A DNA stretch of 64,000 nt from NCBI RefSeq assembly GCF_001668725.1, contig NZ_LZKL01000037.1, positions 105,099 through 169,098 on the forward strand, written 5' to 3'. The translations under genes and the position numbers were made by a program. Positions 28,113-40,153 of this stretch are shown here, piece by piece. The stretch is from Mycobacterium sp. E787 (GTDB lineage Bacteria; Actinomycetota; Actinomycetes; Mycobacteriales; Mycobacteriaceae). The first letter of the stretch is position 1. Each line of letters starts with the position of its first letter. Under the pieces are notes generated by a model. That model did not search any database and had not been told where the DNA came from. It worked only from the letters and a program-made list of their open reading frames with translations.

Positions 28113-28915
28113 GACTGCTTGAACCCTTCCAGGGTGACGGTTACTTCCCGGGTGACGCCTTCGATGATGACGTCGGAGCCGCGCGCGCCCTCGGAGGTCG
28201 GCGCCACCCCGAACGGCAGCCGCTGATTGGGCAGCCTGGTCCCGAACGCGCGCAGCACCGCATCGCGCTTGTCGTCCGGGACGGTTTGATCGGCGGTGTC
28301 GGGCCCGGTCAGGACACCCGTGGGCGTGATCACCAGCGTCGCCGGGTCGTCAGGCGCGATGGAAAGGTCCACGGAGATGCTGACCCGGTGCTCGAAGCCG
28401 GCCGAGTGGGGCGTGCCGCTGAACACCAGTCCGTGGCTGTCGGAGATGCCCGACGCGGTGACGCCGCCGGTGGCCGTGTTGGTTTCCCTGGGCGGTGCCT
28501 CGACCATCAGGTCGCTGATGCCCAGGTAGCGGCCCAGGTGCGTCGAGTCGATGATGATGCGGCTCTCCAGCCTGCCCACCGGGAGCTTGGCGTCGGGTCC
28601 GATCAGCCAGGACGCGTGGGTCAGGTCGACCGAATACATCGTGGCCTCGAGGGTGGCCGTGCCCACCATCGCGTGATCGACGGCGTTGGCCTTGATCTCC
28701 ACCTGGTTGTAGTGGTGGCGCAGCGCCTGGGGGATGAAGGGGAACGCCACGATGGCGACGAACGGGTCGGACCCCAGATTGGCCACCTTGCGCACCGTGG
28801 TTGACAGGCGGTATTCGGCGTAGATGCTGGCCCCGTAGTCGACGCCGACGGCGCCGACGACCGGTACGGCCACGGCGATCGCCGCCACCGCCGCACCGAT
28901 CAGCACCTTGCGCAT
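28109..28915 (-). CDS. DUF2993 exported protein (Rv0817c type)
   Basis: A 268-residue protein with an N-terminal hydrophobic signal segment (MRKVLIGAAVAAIAVAVPVV) followed by a DUF2993 domain. That domain is rich in beta strands, for example LGSDPFVAIVAFPFIPQALR and HHYNQVEIKANAV. Actinobacterial DUF2993 proteins are surface or periplasmic, of unknown function. The ATG at 28915 gives the canonical MRKVLIG; the in-frame GTG at 28921 is also possible. It is the first gene of the thioredoxin operon. Confidence 0.85.
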   Translation of the reverse strand: MRKVLIGAAVAAIAVAVPVVGAVGVDYGASIYAEYRLSTTVRKVANLGSDPFVAIVAFPFIPQALRHHYNQVEIKANAVDHAMVGTATLEATMYSVDLTHASWLIGPDAKLPVGRLESRIIIDSTHLGRYLGISDLMVEAPPRETNTATGGVTASGISDSHGLVFSGTPHSAGFEHRVSISVDLSIAPDDPATLVITPTGVLTGPDTADQTVPDDKRDAVLRAFGTRLPNQRLPFGVAPTSEGARGSDVIIEGVTREVTVTLEGFKQS

Positions 28916-29019
28916 CCGCACATTGTCCCGTAACGCCGTGGCCGCCGCGCCGCCGACCGTCCGGTGGCGGGGCTCACACTGGCCGATACCCCACGCCGAA
29001 ATGGCAGGTGGCACGTTAT

Positions 29020-29056
29020 CGTTAGATGACCTGGCAACTAACGCGTCGTTGCGTTA
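29020..29056 (+). promoter_or_regulatory. Overlapping inverted repeats in the glnR leader
   Basis: CGTTAG (29020-29025) mirrors CTAACG (29038-29043), and TAACGC (29039-29044) mirrors GCGTTA (29051-29056). Such nested repeats upstream of a regulator gene suggest an operator or promoter structure, 40-80 bases before the TTG start. The binding protein is not known. Confidence 0.4.
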
Positions 29057-29097
29057 CGAATTTGGGAGACGCCTTCCCCCCGAGCTGGAGGGGCTAG

Positions 29098-30794
<1,697 letters not shown>

Positions 30795-30807
30795 CCGCCG
30801 GCCGATT

Positions 30808-30825
30808 GTTCACCCGGCATTCATT
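30808..30825 (+). promoter_or_regulatory. Candidate RegX3/PhoP-type box upstream of pstS
   Basis: GTTCACC-CGGC-ATTCATT shows two 7-base direct units with 11-base spacing, the pattern of phosphate-regulator half sites in actinobacteria. It is about 120 bases upstream of the pstS start. RegX3 binding is inference. Confidence 0.4.
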
Positions 30826-30946
30826 TCCACCGGCTTCTGTGGGTTGCACCGACGAATACTTTCGCGGCGGCTTGGCTACCTTCCCCTGGGAAGACCGCCG
30901 GCAGCGCCCGCATGCGTCGGGGGGAGTGCGTCAGAAAGCGAGATCG

Positions 30947-32071
30947 GTGAGGCTCGACGGAAAGGCCGGGGCGCTGACGGTCGTGGCGCTGGCCCTGGCG
31001 GTCTGCGGCACCGCGGCGACCGCATGCGGCAGTGACGACAACCGCCGCGGCGCGCCGACGGCCACGATCTCCGGTTTGGCCGGCACGGCGGCCTGCGCCG
31101 GCAAGAACGCGCTGACGGCGGAGGGCTCGACCGCCCAGCAAAACGCGATGTCGTCGTTCAACCAGGTGTGGGGGCAAACCTGTCCGGGCAAGACCGTGGC
31201 GTACAACCCGACCGGGTCGGGCGCCGGGCGCGAGCAGTTCATCGCGGGTCACGTCGACTTCGCGGGATCCGACTCGCCGCTCGTCGCCGACCAGATCGGC
31301 CCGGCCGCCAAACGCTGCGACGGCAACCCGGCGTGGGACCTGCCACTGGTCTTCGGTCCGGTCGCGCTGGTCTACAACCTGCCCGGCGTGCCGCGGTTGG
31401 TCCTCAGCAGCGACGCGCTGGCCAAGGTGTTCAGCGGCAGGATCGTCACCTGGAACGACCCGATCCTGGCTGCGCTCAATCCGGGCGTGGCGCTCCCCGA
31501 CACCAAGATCGTGCCGATCTACCGGGCCGATTCGTCGGGAACGACCGACAACGTCCAGAAGTACTTGACGGCCGCGGCGCCCCAGAGCTGGACCCGGGGG
31601 GTGGGCACGGAATTCCAGGGCGGCGTCGGCGAGGGGGCCGCGAAGTCCGCGGGCGTGATTCAGGCCGTGCGGACCACCGCGGGCGCGATCGGCTATGTCG
31701 AGAAAGGGTTCGCCGACCAGGCCGGTGTGCCGTACGCCCTGATCGACACGGGAAATGGGGTGGTTCCGCTGACCAACGACACGGCCGGCAAGGCCATCCA
31801 GGCGGCCAGCTTCGTGGCCGACGGCAACGATCTGGTCCTCGATCTGGACCCGATGTACGCCGCCCAGCGGCCGGATACTTACCCGTTGGTGCTGGCCAGC
31901 TACGAGATCGTGTGCTCCAAGGGCTACGACACGGACACGGCGGCGGCGGTGAAGTCGTTCCTGGGTGTGGCCGCCACCAGCGGGCAGGCCGGTCTGGCGT
32001 CCGCCGGTTATGTGCCGCTGCCCGATAAAGTCAAGGAGCGACTGGTTACCGCGATCAACGCCATGCAGTAA
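30947..32071 (+). CDS. pstS: Phosphate ABC transporter substrate-binding lipoprotein PstS
   Basis: A 374-residue phosphate-binding protein. A hydrophobic signal segment (ALTVVALALAVCG) is followed by a lipobox, ATACGSDDN, so the mature lipoprotein begins at the Cys near residue 26. Phosphate-contact motifs are AEGSTAQQNAM, PTGSGAGREQF and the DSSGTTDNVQ loop. It captures phosphate outside the membrane and delivers it to PstC/PstA. The GTG at 30947 is the best start (VRLDGKAG); GTG at 30926 is possible. A candidate phosphate-regulator box lies about 120 bases upstream. Confidence 0.95.
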   Translation: MRLDGKAGALTVVALALAVCGTAATACGSDDNRRGAPTATISGLAGTAACAGKNALTAEGSTAQQNAMSSFNQVWGQTCPGKTVAYNPTGSGAGREQFIAGHVDFAGSDSPLVADQIGPAAKRCDGNPAWDLPLVFGPVALVYNLPGVPRLVLSSDALAKVFSGRIVTWNDPILAALNPGVALPDTKIVPIYRADSSGTTDNVQKYLTAAAPQSWTRGVGTEFQGGVGEGAAKSAGVIQAVRTTAGAIGYVEKGFADQAGVPYALIDTGNGVVPLTNDTAGKAIQAASFVADGNDLVLDLDPMYAAQRPDTYPLVLASYEIVCSKGYDTDTAAAVKSFLGVAATSGQAGLASAGYVPLPDKVKERLVTAINAMQ

Positions 32072-32115
32072 CCGGTCGGCGCACAGAGCGGCAGCAGAAC
32101 TGTGGCGGGACCGAC

Positions 32116-33168
32116 GTGACGGTGTCTTCAGGGCCAGACCCATCCGCTGCGGGGTCGGGTGCGGTCGTCGCTGCGCCCTTTCCCGAGTCGCCCGTCGTGC
32201 CGATCAGCCCGTGGGGGCGCGCCCAGCCACGCCCGGGCGACAGGCTTTTCCGCTGGCTGGCGCGGGGTTCCGGGGTCCTGATCATCGTCCTGATCGCCGC
32301 GATCGGCGGCTTCCTTCTGCTGCGCGCGATCCCGGCCCTGAAGCGCAACCAAGAGAACTTCTTCAGCTATGGCGGCAACTGGGTCACCACCGACAGCTCG
32401 GCCCTGCACTTCGGAATCTTCGAACTGCTCCAGGTCACCGTGTTCGTGTCGCTGTTCGCGCTGGTGCTGGCCATGCCGATCGCCCTGGGCGTCGCCCTGT
32501 TCGTCACGCAGTACGCGCCACGGCGGGTCGCGGCACCGCTGGCCTACGCCGTCGACCTGCTGGCCGCGGTTCCCTCGATCGTCTACGGCGTGTGGGGCCT
32601 GCACGTGCTGGCGCCGCAACTGCGGCCGGTCGCCACCTGGCTGAATCACACCCTGGGCTGGTGCTTCCTGTTCGCCACGGGCAACGCGTCGATCGCCGGG
32701 GGCGGCACCGTCTTCACCGGCGGGATCGTGTTGGCGGTGATGATCCTGCCGATCATCACCGCCGTCACCCGCGAGGTGTTCGTCCAAACCCCGCACGAAG
32801 AGATCGAGGCCGCGCTGGCCCTGGGCGCCACGCGCTGGGAGGTGATCAAGACGACCGTGCTGCCGTTCGGTCTGTCCGGGTACGTCAGCGGCGCGATGCT
32901 GGGCCTGGGTCGTGCGTTGGGCGAGACGGTCGCGCTGCTGATCATCCTGCGGGGCACCCAGGCCGCGTTCGGTTGGTCGCTGTTCGACGGTGGCTCGACC
33001 TTCGCGACCAAGATCGCGGCCACCGCCTCGGAACTCGACGACCGGTACAAGGCGGGCGCCTATATCGCGGCGGGACTGGTCCTGTTCCTGCTCACCTTCC
33101 TCGTCGACGCCCTGGCGCGCGGCGCCACCAGGGGCGTCGGCGCACGCAGCGGACGGGCCGGCCGATGA
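32116..33168 (+). CDS. pstC: Phosphate ABC transporter permease PstC
   Basis: A 350-residue permease. After a Pro/Ala-rich cytosolic N-terminus (1-45) come about six membrane helices. The conserved EAA loop (EEIEAALALGATRWEVIKTT) faces the ATPase, and SIVYGVWGLHVL lies between helices. The GTG at 32116 is the likely start, 44 bases after pstS. PstC and PstA form the membrane channel for phosphate. The stop overlaps pstA (ATGA). Confidence 0.95.
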   Translation: MTVSSGPDPSAAGSGAVVAAPFPESPVVPISPWGRAQPRPGDRLFRWLARGSGVLIIVLIAAIGGFLLLRAIPALKRNQENFFSYGGNWVTTDSSALHFGIFELLQVTVFVSLFALVLAMPIALGVALFVTQYAPRRVAAPLAYAVDLLAAVPSIVYGVWGLHVLAPQLRPVATWLNHTLGWCFLFATGNASIAGGGTVFTGGIVLAVMILPIITAVTREVFVQTPHEEIEAALALGATRWEVIKTTVLPFGLSGYVSGAMLGLGRALGETVALLIILRGTQAAFGWSLFDGGSTFATKIAATASELDDRYKAGAYIAAGLVLFLLTFLVDALARGATRGVGARSGRAGR

Positions 33169-34091
33169 CCTCGATGTTGGACCGTCCGCTCAAGACGCGG
33201 GGCTTCTCGGAGCTCGGCCGGCGTCGTCGGCTGGCGAACAACCTGGCGACCGCGCTGGTGACGTTGTCGGTGGCGATCGCGGTGACACCGCTGCTGCTGG
33301 TGCTCTACTCGGTTGTTGCCAAGGGGTTCAAGGTGATCACCTCCACCGCGTGGTGGACGCATTCCCAGGCGGGCATGACGACGTTCGTGGCGGGCGGCGG
33401 CGCCTACCACGCGATCGTCGGCACGGTGCTGTTGGGCCTGGTATGCGCCGTCATCTCGGTCCCGATCGGCATCCTGGTGGCGATCTACCTCGTCGAGTAC
33501 GGCGGCGGCACCCCCCTGGGCAGGCTCGCGTCGTTCATGGTGGACATCCTGTCGGGGGTGCCCTCGGTCGTGGCGGCGTTGTTCGTCTACTCGCTGTGGG
33601 TGGCGACGCTTGGGCTGCCCCGGTCGGGGTTCGCGGTGTCGTTGGCCCTCGTCATCCTGATGGTTCCGGTGATCGTGCGCGCCACCGAGGAGATGCTGCG
33701 AATCGTTCCGATCGACCTCCGTGAGGCCAGCTACGCGCTGGGGATCCCGAAGTGGAAGACGATCGCCAGCGTGGTCATTCCCACGGGGCTGTCCGGCATC
33801 GTCACCGGGATCATGCTGGCGGTGGCAAGGGTGATGGGCGAGACGGCGCCGCTGCTGATCCTGGTCGGTTATGCACAGTCGATGAACTTCAACGTTTTCC
33901 GCGGGTTCATGGGGTCGCTGCCCGGCATGATGTATAACCAGACAGCGGCGGGGGCGGGCATCAGCCCGGCGCCCACGGATCGGTTGTGGGGTGCGGCGTT
34001 AACCCTCATCCTGGTGATCGCGGTCATCAATGTCGGGGCCAGGGTGATCGCGAGAAGGTATGCCCCCAAGAAGGCCCCCAAGAAGGCGTAG
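33165..34091 (+). CDS. pstA: Phosphate ABC transporter permease PstA
   Basis: A 308-residue permease with about six helices and the loop [16 protein letters not shown] contacting the ATPase. The first 30 residues are cytosolic and basic. The C-terminus repeats APKK twice ([11 protein letters not shown]). It pairs with PstC. Start and stop overlap show translational coupling with pstC, and phoT starts 11 bases downstream. Confidence 0.95.
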   Translation: MTSMLDRPLKTRGFSELGRRRRLANNLATALVTLSVAIAVTPLLLVLYSVVAKGFKVITSTAWWTHSQAGMTTFVAGGGAYHAIVGTVLLGLVCAVISVPIGILVAIYLVEYGGGTPLGRLASFMVDILSGVPSVVAALFVYSLWVATLGLPRSGFAVSLALVILMVPVIVRATEEMLRIVPIDLREASYALGIPKWKTIASVVIPTGLSGIVTGIMLAVARVMGETAPLLILVGYAQSMNFNVFRGFMGSLPGMMYNQTAAGAGISPAPTDRLWGAALTLILVIAVINVGARVIARRYAPKKAPKKA

Positions 34092-34102
34092 TCAGGAGAT
34101 CA

Positions 34103-34879
34103 GTGGCCAAGCGGTTGGACCTCAAATCCGTCAACATCTACTACGGGTCGTTCAAAGCGGTCGCCGATGTGACGATGTCGATCCTGCCCCGCAGCGTGAC
34201 CGCGTTCATCGGTTCGTCGGGCTGCGGCAAGACGACCGTGCTGCGCACGCTCAACCGGATGCACGAGGTGATCCCGGGTGGCCGGGTCGAGGGCAGCGTG
34301 CTGCTCGACGATCAGGACATCTACGCCCCGGGGGTCGACCCGGTCGGGGTGCGCCGCTCGATCGGCATGGTGTTCCAGCGGCCGAACCCGTTCCCCACCA
34401 TGTCGATTCGTGACAACGTGGTCGCCGGCCTGAAGCTGCAGGGGGTGCGCAACCGCAAGATGCTCGACGAGACGGCGGAGCACTCACTGCGCGGCGCGAA
34501 TCTCTGGAATGAGGTCAAGGATCGCCTGGACAAGCCCGGCGGTGGACTGTCCGGGGGGCAGCAGCAGCGGTTGTGCATCGCGCGGGCGATCGCCGTGCAA
34601 CCCGACGTGTTGCTGATGGACGAGCCCTGCTCCGCGCTGGATCCGATCTCGACGCTGGCGATCGAAGACCTGATCAGCGAGCTGAAGCAGCAGTACACCA
34701 TCGTCATCGTCACCCACAACATGCAGCAGGCCGCCCGGGTGAGCGATCATACGGCGTTCTTCAACCTGGAAGCGACGGGAAAACCCGGCCGGCTGATCGA
34801 GATCGACGACACCGAGAAGATCTTCTCCAACCCGACCGAGAAGGCGACCGAGGACTACATCTCGGGCCGCTTCGGCTAG
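34103..34879 (+). CDS. phoT: Phosphate ABC transporter ATP-binding protein PhoT/PstB
   Basis: A 258-residue ATPase. Walker A is GSSGCGKTT, the signature is LSGGQQQRL, Walker B is VLLMDEP, and the switch His is in VTHNMQQA. It powers phosphate import through PstC/PstA. The GTG at 34103 follows AGGAG. In M. tuberculosis phoT stands alone next to mshD while the pst genes are elsewhere; here it closes a complete pst operon. Confidence 0.96.
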   Translation: MAKRLDLKSVNIYYGSFKAVADVTMSILPRSVTAFIGSSGCGKTTVLRTLNRMHEVIPGGRVEGSVLLDDQDIYAPGVDPVGVRRSIGMVFQRPNPFPTMSIRDNVVAGLKLQGVRNRKMLDETAEHSLRGANLWNEVKDRLDKPGGGLSGGQQQRLCIARAIAVQPDVLLMDEPCSALDPISTLAIEDLISELKQQYTIVIVTHNMQQAARVSDHTAFFNLEATGKPGRLIEIDDTEKIFSNPTEKATEDYISGRFG

Positions 34880-34909
34880 CCCGGCCGGTCGGCGGCAGGC
34901 CGGGGCGGC

Positions 34910-35566
34910 CTACCGCTTGTCTTCCTCGGGCAGGACGCCGGTCGCCTGGAAGATGACGCGCCGCGCGACTTCGACGGCGTGGTCGGCGAAGCGCTCGTAG
35001 AACCGGCCCAGCAGGGTCACGTCGACGGCGCACGCTACGCCGTTCTTCCATTCGCGGTCCATCAGGACCGAGAACAAATGCCGGTGCAAATCGTCCATGG
35101 CGTCGTCTTCTTCGGCGATCTGGGCGGCCTTCTCCGGGTCGCGGGACAGCACCACCTCTTGCGCGCTGTTGCCCAATTCGACTGCGACCCTGCCCATTTC
35201 GGCGAAATACCCGTTCACTTCCTCGGGCAGCGCATGCTGGGGATGCCGTCGGCGGGCGATTTTGGCGACGTGCAGCGCAAGCGCACCCATCCGGTCGATG
35301 TCGGCCACCATCTGGATGGCGCTGACGATGGACCGCAGGTCGCCGGCGACCGGCGCCTGCAGGGCCAGCAGCACGAAGGCGCTTTCCTCGGCCTGCGCGC
35401 TGAGCGCCGCTATCTTTTCGTGGTCGGAAATCACTTGTTCGGCCAGCACCAGATCGGCCTGCAGCAGGGCTTGGGTTGCCCGCTCCATCGCGATCCCCGC
35501 CAGCCCGCACATTTCGCCGAGGCGCTCGGACAACTCCGAGAGCTGCTCATGGTAGGCCGTCCGCAT
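34910..35566 (-). CDS. phoY2: Phosphate signalling protein PhoU (PhoY2 type)
   Basis: A 218-residue PhoU. It has two three-helix bundles with repeating metal-ligand signatures: [16 protein letters not shown] then [12 protein letters not shown], and [14 protein letters not shown] with [10 protein letters not shown]. PhoU links phosphate transport to SenX3-RegX3 signalling and represses the Pho response in high phosphate. It is convergent with phoT, 30 bases away. Confidence 0.95.
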   Translation of the reverse strand: MRTAYHEQLSELSERLGEMCGLAGIAMERATQALLQADLVLAEQVISDHEKIAALSAQAEESAFVLLALQAPVAGDLRSIVSAIQMVADIDRMGALALHVAKIARRRHPQHALPEEVNGYFAEMGRVAVELGNSAQEVVLSRDPEKAAQIAEEDDAMDDLHRHLFSVLMDREWKNGVACAVDVTLLGRFYERFADHAVEVARRVIFQATGVLPEEDKR

Positions 35567-35624
35567 GCTGCCCAGCCTACGTTCTCGACGCAGGAAACGG
35601 GTGCTGCCGTCCCGCCAAAATTCT

Positions 35625-37661
35625 TTACTCGCAGGTGGTGTCGGCCGCGTTGGTCACCGTCAGGTCGTCGGGCAGCTGTGTCGGCGCGTTGCCCGAACCG
35701 CGTTCGATCTGCATGCTGATCGACGAGCCCGTGGGCGCGGGAGTGGCGACGGAGTTGAAGTCCGGGCCCAGCACCACCTGAATGACCTGCCCGTAGCCCG
35801 AGACCCGCTGGACCTTCGCGTTGGCGAACGAGGACGCCACCGTGGCGGCGGCCTGTTCATTGCCGGGCGAGAACAAGACCGTCGTCGTGTTCACCGAACT
35901 CGGGTAGTCGTCGGGCGTCATCACATTGAAGCCGTTGTTCTTCAGCTGTTTGGTCGCGGTGGCCGCCAGGCCGCTCTGCGTCGTCGCGTTGGACACCCGC
36001 ACCGTGACCTCTTGCGGCGACGTGGTCGTCACCTGTTGGTGCTGGGCCTCGGGCGTCGGCGTCGGCGTTTTCTTGGTGGTGGGCGCCTTCGTCGGCGTCG
36101 AGGTTGCCGACGTCCCGCCCAACGGTTTGGCGTTTTGGTCGTTTTCCTCGGGCAGCGGATCGTCGTTGATGATGGCGTCGAAGAGCGCCCGCATGTCCGC
36201 CATCCGCGGCGGCTCATCGCCGTTCTGGTCGGTGACGCCGGTCGGCACGGTGACGAACGTCATGTGCCCGGCCGCCATGCCCTGCAACGACTGACCCAGC
36301 TGCACCAGGTCTTTGGTCTTGACGTTGTCGACGGTGGTCAGGCTGATGAACATGTTGACGACGTTGTTGAGCTTGTTGAGGTCGAGCAACGTGTCCTCGG
36401 AGATCAGCGATCGCAACAGCGACGACAAGAACAACTGCTGGCGTTTGATGCGGCCGTAGTCACCGTTGGTCTCGGTTGTCACCTGGCGGGCCCGCACATA
36501 GTTCAGCGCGGTTGCGCCGTCGAGGACCTGGCGTCCCGCGTGGTCGAGGACCGTACCCAGTTCGTAGTCGTGCAGCGGGGTGCGGCTGCAGACTTCGACG
36601 CCGCCGAGGGCGTCGACCATTTTGGCGAAGCCGGCGAAGTCGACCGCGATGAACCGGTTGATGCTCAGGCCGGACAGCTTCTGGATCTCCTTGACCAGAC
36701 ACTTCGGGCCGCCGAACGCGTAAGCGGAGTTCAGCTTGGTCTCGGTGTAGACCGTCTTAGGGCCCCAGGTCCCCTTCTTCTCGTCGTAGATGGGCCCGTA
36801 CTTGCCGGTGTCGGGGTTGTAGGCCTCGCATTGGATCGGGGTGATCGCCAGGTCGCGGGGGAACGACACCGCGACGACGCGCTTACGGTTCGCCGGGATG
36901 TTGACCAGCATGACCGTGTCCGATCGCGCGCCATCGGCGTCGTCGGTGGTGCCGGCGCCCATGTCCGCGTTTTCCCCGGCGCGCGAGTCGATGCCGACGA
37001 TCAGGAAGTCTTCGTCGCCGTACTGCCCGCCGGGATCTCGGATGTCGCTCGAGTTCGGGTCGAGCGCGCTGACGATGTTGAGGCGGTTGTTCTTCGACGC
37101 GCTCCATTGCCACGCGCCACCGGTCAGGACCAGCGCCAGCACGGCGGAAAACGCCGCCGCCGAGCGCGCGGCGAGGAGTATCGGCCGCCGGCGGGGCCTC
37201 GGCCTGGGCTCGCGCGTCTTGGGCGCGCGCGTCGGCGCCGCGGGTTCAGCGGCGTCGAATTCGTCGTCGTTCGGATAGTTGGCGGCTTCGAGGTCGGGCA
37301 GCTCCGCGGTGGCGTCGAGCGAATAGGCCGGGATCACCTGCGTGTCCTGCAACTCGACCGGCAGGCCCGGTACCGAGTCCGGCGGCTCTTCGTCTGCTGC
37401 GGCGCGATGGTGGCTGGGCCGGGCGGCGGTCGGGGCCCCCACCTTGGCGATCAAATCGGCGACGGTGAGGCCGCCGTCGGCGTGGCAACCGGCCTGCTCG
37501 GCCTCGGCGATGGCGGGCTCGATCACGGCCGGTTCGGCCTGCCACCGGTGAACGCCGCGACGGGCCGGCGGCTCGGCGAACCGTTCCCACGGGGCGGAGC
37601 CGGGCATGGCCTGCGGGGTGCGCCGATGGTCAAGAGTGGCGTCAGTGCCGCCATCACTCAT
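35625..37661 (-). CDS. LytR-CpsA-Psr family wall ligase with LytR_C domain
   Basis: A 678-residue protein, counterpart of Rv0822c. The N-terminal 165 residues are cytosolic and low-complexity, one membrane helix follows ([20 protein letters not shown]), and the LCP domain is outside: [32 protein letters not shown] and the DYGRIKRQQ motif with catalytic Arg/Asp. A Thr/Pro linker ([19 protein letters not shown]) leads to a LytR_C domain near the end. LCP enzymes attach arabinogalactan and similar polymers to peptidoglycan. The stop lies 58 bases from phoU. Confidence 0.94.
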   Translation of the reverse strand: MSDGGTDATLDHRRTPQAMPGSAPWERFAEPPARRGVHRWQAEPAVIEPAIAEAEQAGCHADGGLTVADLIAKVGAPTAARPSHHRAAADEEPPDSVPGLPVELQDTQVIPAYSLDATAELPDLEAANYPNDDEFDAAEPAAPTRAPKTREPRPRPRRRPILLAARSAAAFSAVLALVLTGGAWQWSASKNNRLNIVSALDPNSSDIRDPGGQYGDEDFLIVGIDSRAGENADMGAGTTDDADGARSDTVMLVNIPANRKRVVAVSFPRDLAITPIQCEAYNPDTGKYGPIYDEKKGTWGPKTVYTETKLNSAYAFGGPKCLVKEIQKLSGLSINRFIAVDFAGFAKMVDALGGVEVCSRTPLHDYELGTVLDHAGRQVLDGATALNYVRARQVTTETNGDYGRIKRQQLFLSSLLRSLISEDTLLDLNKLNNVVNMFISLTTVDNVKTKDLVQLGQSLQGMAAGHMTFVTVPTGVTDQNGDEPPRMADMRALFDAIINDDPLPEENDQNAKPLGGTSATSTPTKAPTTKKTPTPTPEAQHQQVTTTSPQEVTVRVSNATTQSGLAATATKQLKNNGFNVMTPDDYPSSVNTTTVLFSPGNEQAAATVASSFANAKVQRVSGYGQVIQVVLGPDFNSVATPAPTGSSISMQIERGSGNAPTQLPDDLTVTNAADTTCE

Positions 37662-37819
37662 GTCCTATCGGCCTCCGAAGCTCGGCGTTACAGGTGCTCT
37701 TGCGCAATCTCGAGGCGCTCCTGCAGCGGCACCGAACGGTCCCCCACCGAAGCGCAATGCAGCAAGGTCCACATCGTACTGAGTTATCCGCGTCGATGCG
37801 ATTTCGAGAGTGTTAAGGC

Positions 37820-38953
37820 TCAGCCACCCGAATGCATGACGTCCGCTCCGGCCGGCACTGTGCAGTCGTCCGGGTCGGTCAGCCAGCCTTCGGGAAGGGC
37901 CACGCGGGCCGGCGAGCCCTGCCGGCCGCGGGGGCCGGTCGCGGCGTCGGGGAACGGCACCGCCCGGTCCAACCGGTCGAGCAGCGCGTCGAGTTCATCC
38001 AGGGTCCTGACCATCGCCAGCGCGCGGCGCAGTTCGGATCCGGCGGGAAAGCCGTGCAGATACCAGGCAATGTGCTTGCGGATGTCGCGCATGCCCTTGT
38101 CCTCGCCGAAATGCGCGGCCAGCAGCCGGCCGTGCCGGCGCACGATGTCGGCGACCTGCCCCAGCGTGGGCGGGGTCGGCGCCGGCCTGCCGGTGAAGGC
38201 GGCCGACAGCTCGGCGAACAGCCACGGCCGGCCCAGGCAGCCGCGGCCGATGACCACGCCGTCGCATCCGGTGCTGGCCATCATCGCCAGCGCGTCGCTG
38301 GCGTCGTAGATGTCGCCGTTGCCGAGCACCGGGATCGTCCCCACCCGCTGCTTGAGCCGCGCAATCTGTTCCCAGTCGGCGGTGCCGGAATAACGCTGCG
38401 CCGCCGTGCGGGCGTGCAGCGCGACCGCGGCGGCCCCCTCGGCCTCCGCGATACGGCCGGCGTCCAGGTGCGTGTGGTGTTCGTCGTCGATGCCGATGCG
38501 GAACTTGACGGTCACCGGTATTCCGGTGCCCTCGGTGGCCCGCACGGCCGCGGCGACGATCTGGCCGAACAGCCGCCGCTTGAACGGCAGCGCCGCCCCG
38601 CCGCCGCGCTTGGTGACCTTGGGCACCGGGCAGCCGAAGTTCATGTCGATGTGGTCGGCGAGGTTCTCGTCCGCGATCATCCTGGCGGCCGCGTAGGTCG
38701 TCGCCGGGTCGACGGTGTAGAGCTGCAACGAGCGCGGCGACTCGTCGGGCGCGAACGTCGTCATGTGCATGGTGACCGGATGCCGCTCGACGAGCGCCCG
38801 CGCGGTCACCATCTCGCAGACGTAGAGGCCGCTGACGGTTCCCGCCCTGGCCTCCTCGATCTCACGGCACAGCGTGCGGAACGCGACGTTGGTCACGCCG
38901 GCCATCGGGGCCAGCACGACGGGGCTGGCGAGCGTGATCGGACCGATGCGCAC
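37820..38953 (-). CDS. dus: tRNA-dihydrouridine synthase (Dus)
   Basis: A 377-residue flavoprotein, counterpart of Rv0823c. The TIM barrel has LAPMAGVTNVAFR for FMN, the catalytic Cys in NFGCPVPKVTKRGGGAAL, HARTAAQRYSGTADWE, and GNGDIYDASDAL. It reduces uridine in the tRNA D-loop with NADPH. The GTG at 38953 is the likely start. Downstream of desA1 on the same strand with an 18-base gap, so both may be transcribed together. Confidence 0.93.
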   Translation of the reverse strand: MRIGPITLASPVVLAPMAGVTNVAFRTLCREIEEARAGTVSGLYVCEMVTARALVERHPVTMHMTTFAPDESPRSLQLYTVDPATTYAAARMIADENLADHIDMNFGCPVPKVTKRGGGAALPFKRRLFGQIVAAAVRATEGTGIPVTVKFRIGIDDEHHTHLDAGRIAEAEGAAAVALHARTAAQRYSGTADWEQIARLKQRVGTIPVLGNGDIYDASDALAMMASTGCDGVVIGRGCLGRPWLFAELSAAFTGRPAPTPPTLGQVADIVRRHGRLLAAHFGEDKGMRDIRKHIAWYLHGFPAGSELRRALAMVRTLDELDALLDRLDRAVPFPDAATGPRGRQGSPARVALPEGWLTDPDDCTVPAGADVMHSGG

Positions 38954-38971
38954 TTGGTGTCCCGAGCCGGA

Positions 38972-39988
38972 CTACCGGCGGCTCATCGCCAGCTTGCCCG
39001 CGGTCTTGTGCAACTCGTAGGCGGTGGTCCTCTTGCCGGTGCGTGCTTCCCGGTCCAGTTGACGCTGCTTGGACACCTCGAACCTGTCGCAGGACGCCTC
39101 GAGCTCCTTGACCAGCACGCCGAGCTCATCGCGCAGCTTTGCTGCCTCTCCGGTGAAGTCGTTGCGCTCGAAGATGCGCCATTTCTTCAGCACCGGCATG
39201 ACGACCTCGTCGAGGTGGATGCGCGGGTCGTAGACGCCGCCCATTGCGATGACCACGGCTTTGCGCCTGAACTCGGGCACCTGGAAGCCGGGCATCTGGA
39301 AGTGGCTGAGAATCAGGTGTAACGCCTGCATCGCCTGGTTGGGGACGAGATCGAACGCGGCCTCGCTGACATCGCGGTAGAAGATCATGTGCAGGTTCTC
39401 GTCGGCCGAGATCTTCGCCATCAGCTGCTCGGCGACGGGGTCGTTACAGGCCTTGCCGGTGTTGCGGTGCGAAATCCGGGTGGCTAGTTCCTGAAAGCTG
39501 ACGTAGAGGACGGAGTGGCAAAGGGTGTCCGCGAAGTACTCACCCTGGTGGTTCTGGCCCGGGCTGAAGCCCCGGTTGACCACCTCGATGCGCAGCTTTT
39601 CCAGTTCGACCGGATCGACCGCGCGGGTCACCACCAGGTAGTCGCGCAGCGCGATGCCGTGCCGGTTCTCCTCGGCGGTCCAGCGGTTGACCCACTGCCC
39701 CCAGGCCCCGTCCATGCCCATGTTCATCGCGATCTCGCGGTGGTACGACGGCAGGTTGTCCTCGGTGACGAGGTTCTGCACCATCGCCACCTGGGCGACG
39801 TCGGAAAGTTTGCTCTGCTCGGGGTGCCAGTCCTGCCCGCCGAGAGCGTAATAGTTCTTACCGTCCGACCACGGGATGTAGTCGTGCGGGTTCCAGGGCT
39901 TGTGCACGCTCAGATGCCGATTGAGGTACTTCTCGACCACCGGCTCCAGCTCGTGCAGCAGCTGTCGGTCGGTCAGCTGGGCTGACAT
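38972..39988 (-). CDS. desA1: Acyl-ACP desaturase DesA1
   Basis: A 338-residue ferritin-like diiron desaturase, matching Rv0824c. Iron ligands are seen in TAEENRHG (EXXH pair) and SADENLHM. It inserts a double bond into the meromycolate chain on acyl carrier protein and is essential in mycobacteria. A strong GGAGG sits upstream of the ATG at 39988. The leader (39989-40100) contains AT-rich sequence where MadR-type regulators bind in relatives; I did not resolve the site. Confidence 0.96.
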   Translation of the reverse strand: MSAQLTDRQLLHELEPVVEKYLNRHLSVHKPWNPHDYIPWSDGKNYYALGGQDWHPEQSKLSDVAQVAMVQNLVTEDNLPSYHREIAMNMGMDGAWGQWVNRWTAEENRHGIALRDYLVVTRAVDPVELEKLRIEVVNRGFSPGQNHQGEYFADTLCHSVLYVSFQELATRISHRNTGKACNDPVAEQLMAKISADENLHMIFYRDVSEAAFDLVPNQAMQALHLILSHFQMPGFQVPEFRRKAVVIAMGGVYDPRIHLDEVVMPVLKKWRIFERNDFTGEAAKLRDELGVLVKELEASCDRFEVSKQRQLDREARTGKRTTAYELHKTAGKLAMSRR

Positions 39989-40153
39989 AGTCCCTCCAGT
40001 TATCTGTGTCTACGGGTTGCAGTCAATATATCTGTGCCCGCCGGTAGCATCAAGTTTCTCCAGCCCGCGCGCCGTCGCCTTTTGTCAGGTGAAACCGCCG
40101 GTGTGTGAAACCCCGCTTCTCAGGGCTGGCCGGCGCGGTGCGGCCGGGCACCG

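Noticed and set aside
35565..38309. A 914-residue open frame on the plus strand across the LCP ligase and dus genes
   Set aside because: It is the shadow of two well-supported minus-strand genes, a common effect in very GC-rich DNA; its protein is Arg/Gly/Val-rich with no domain.
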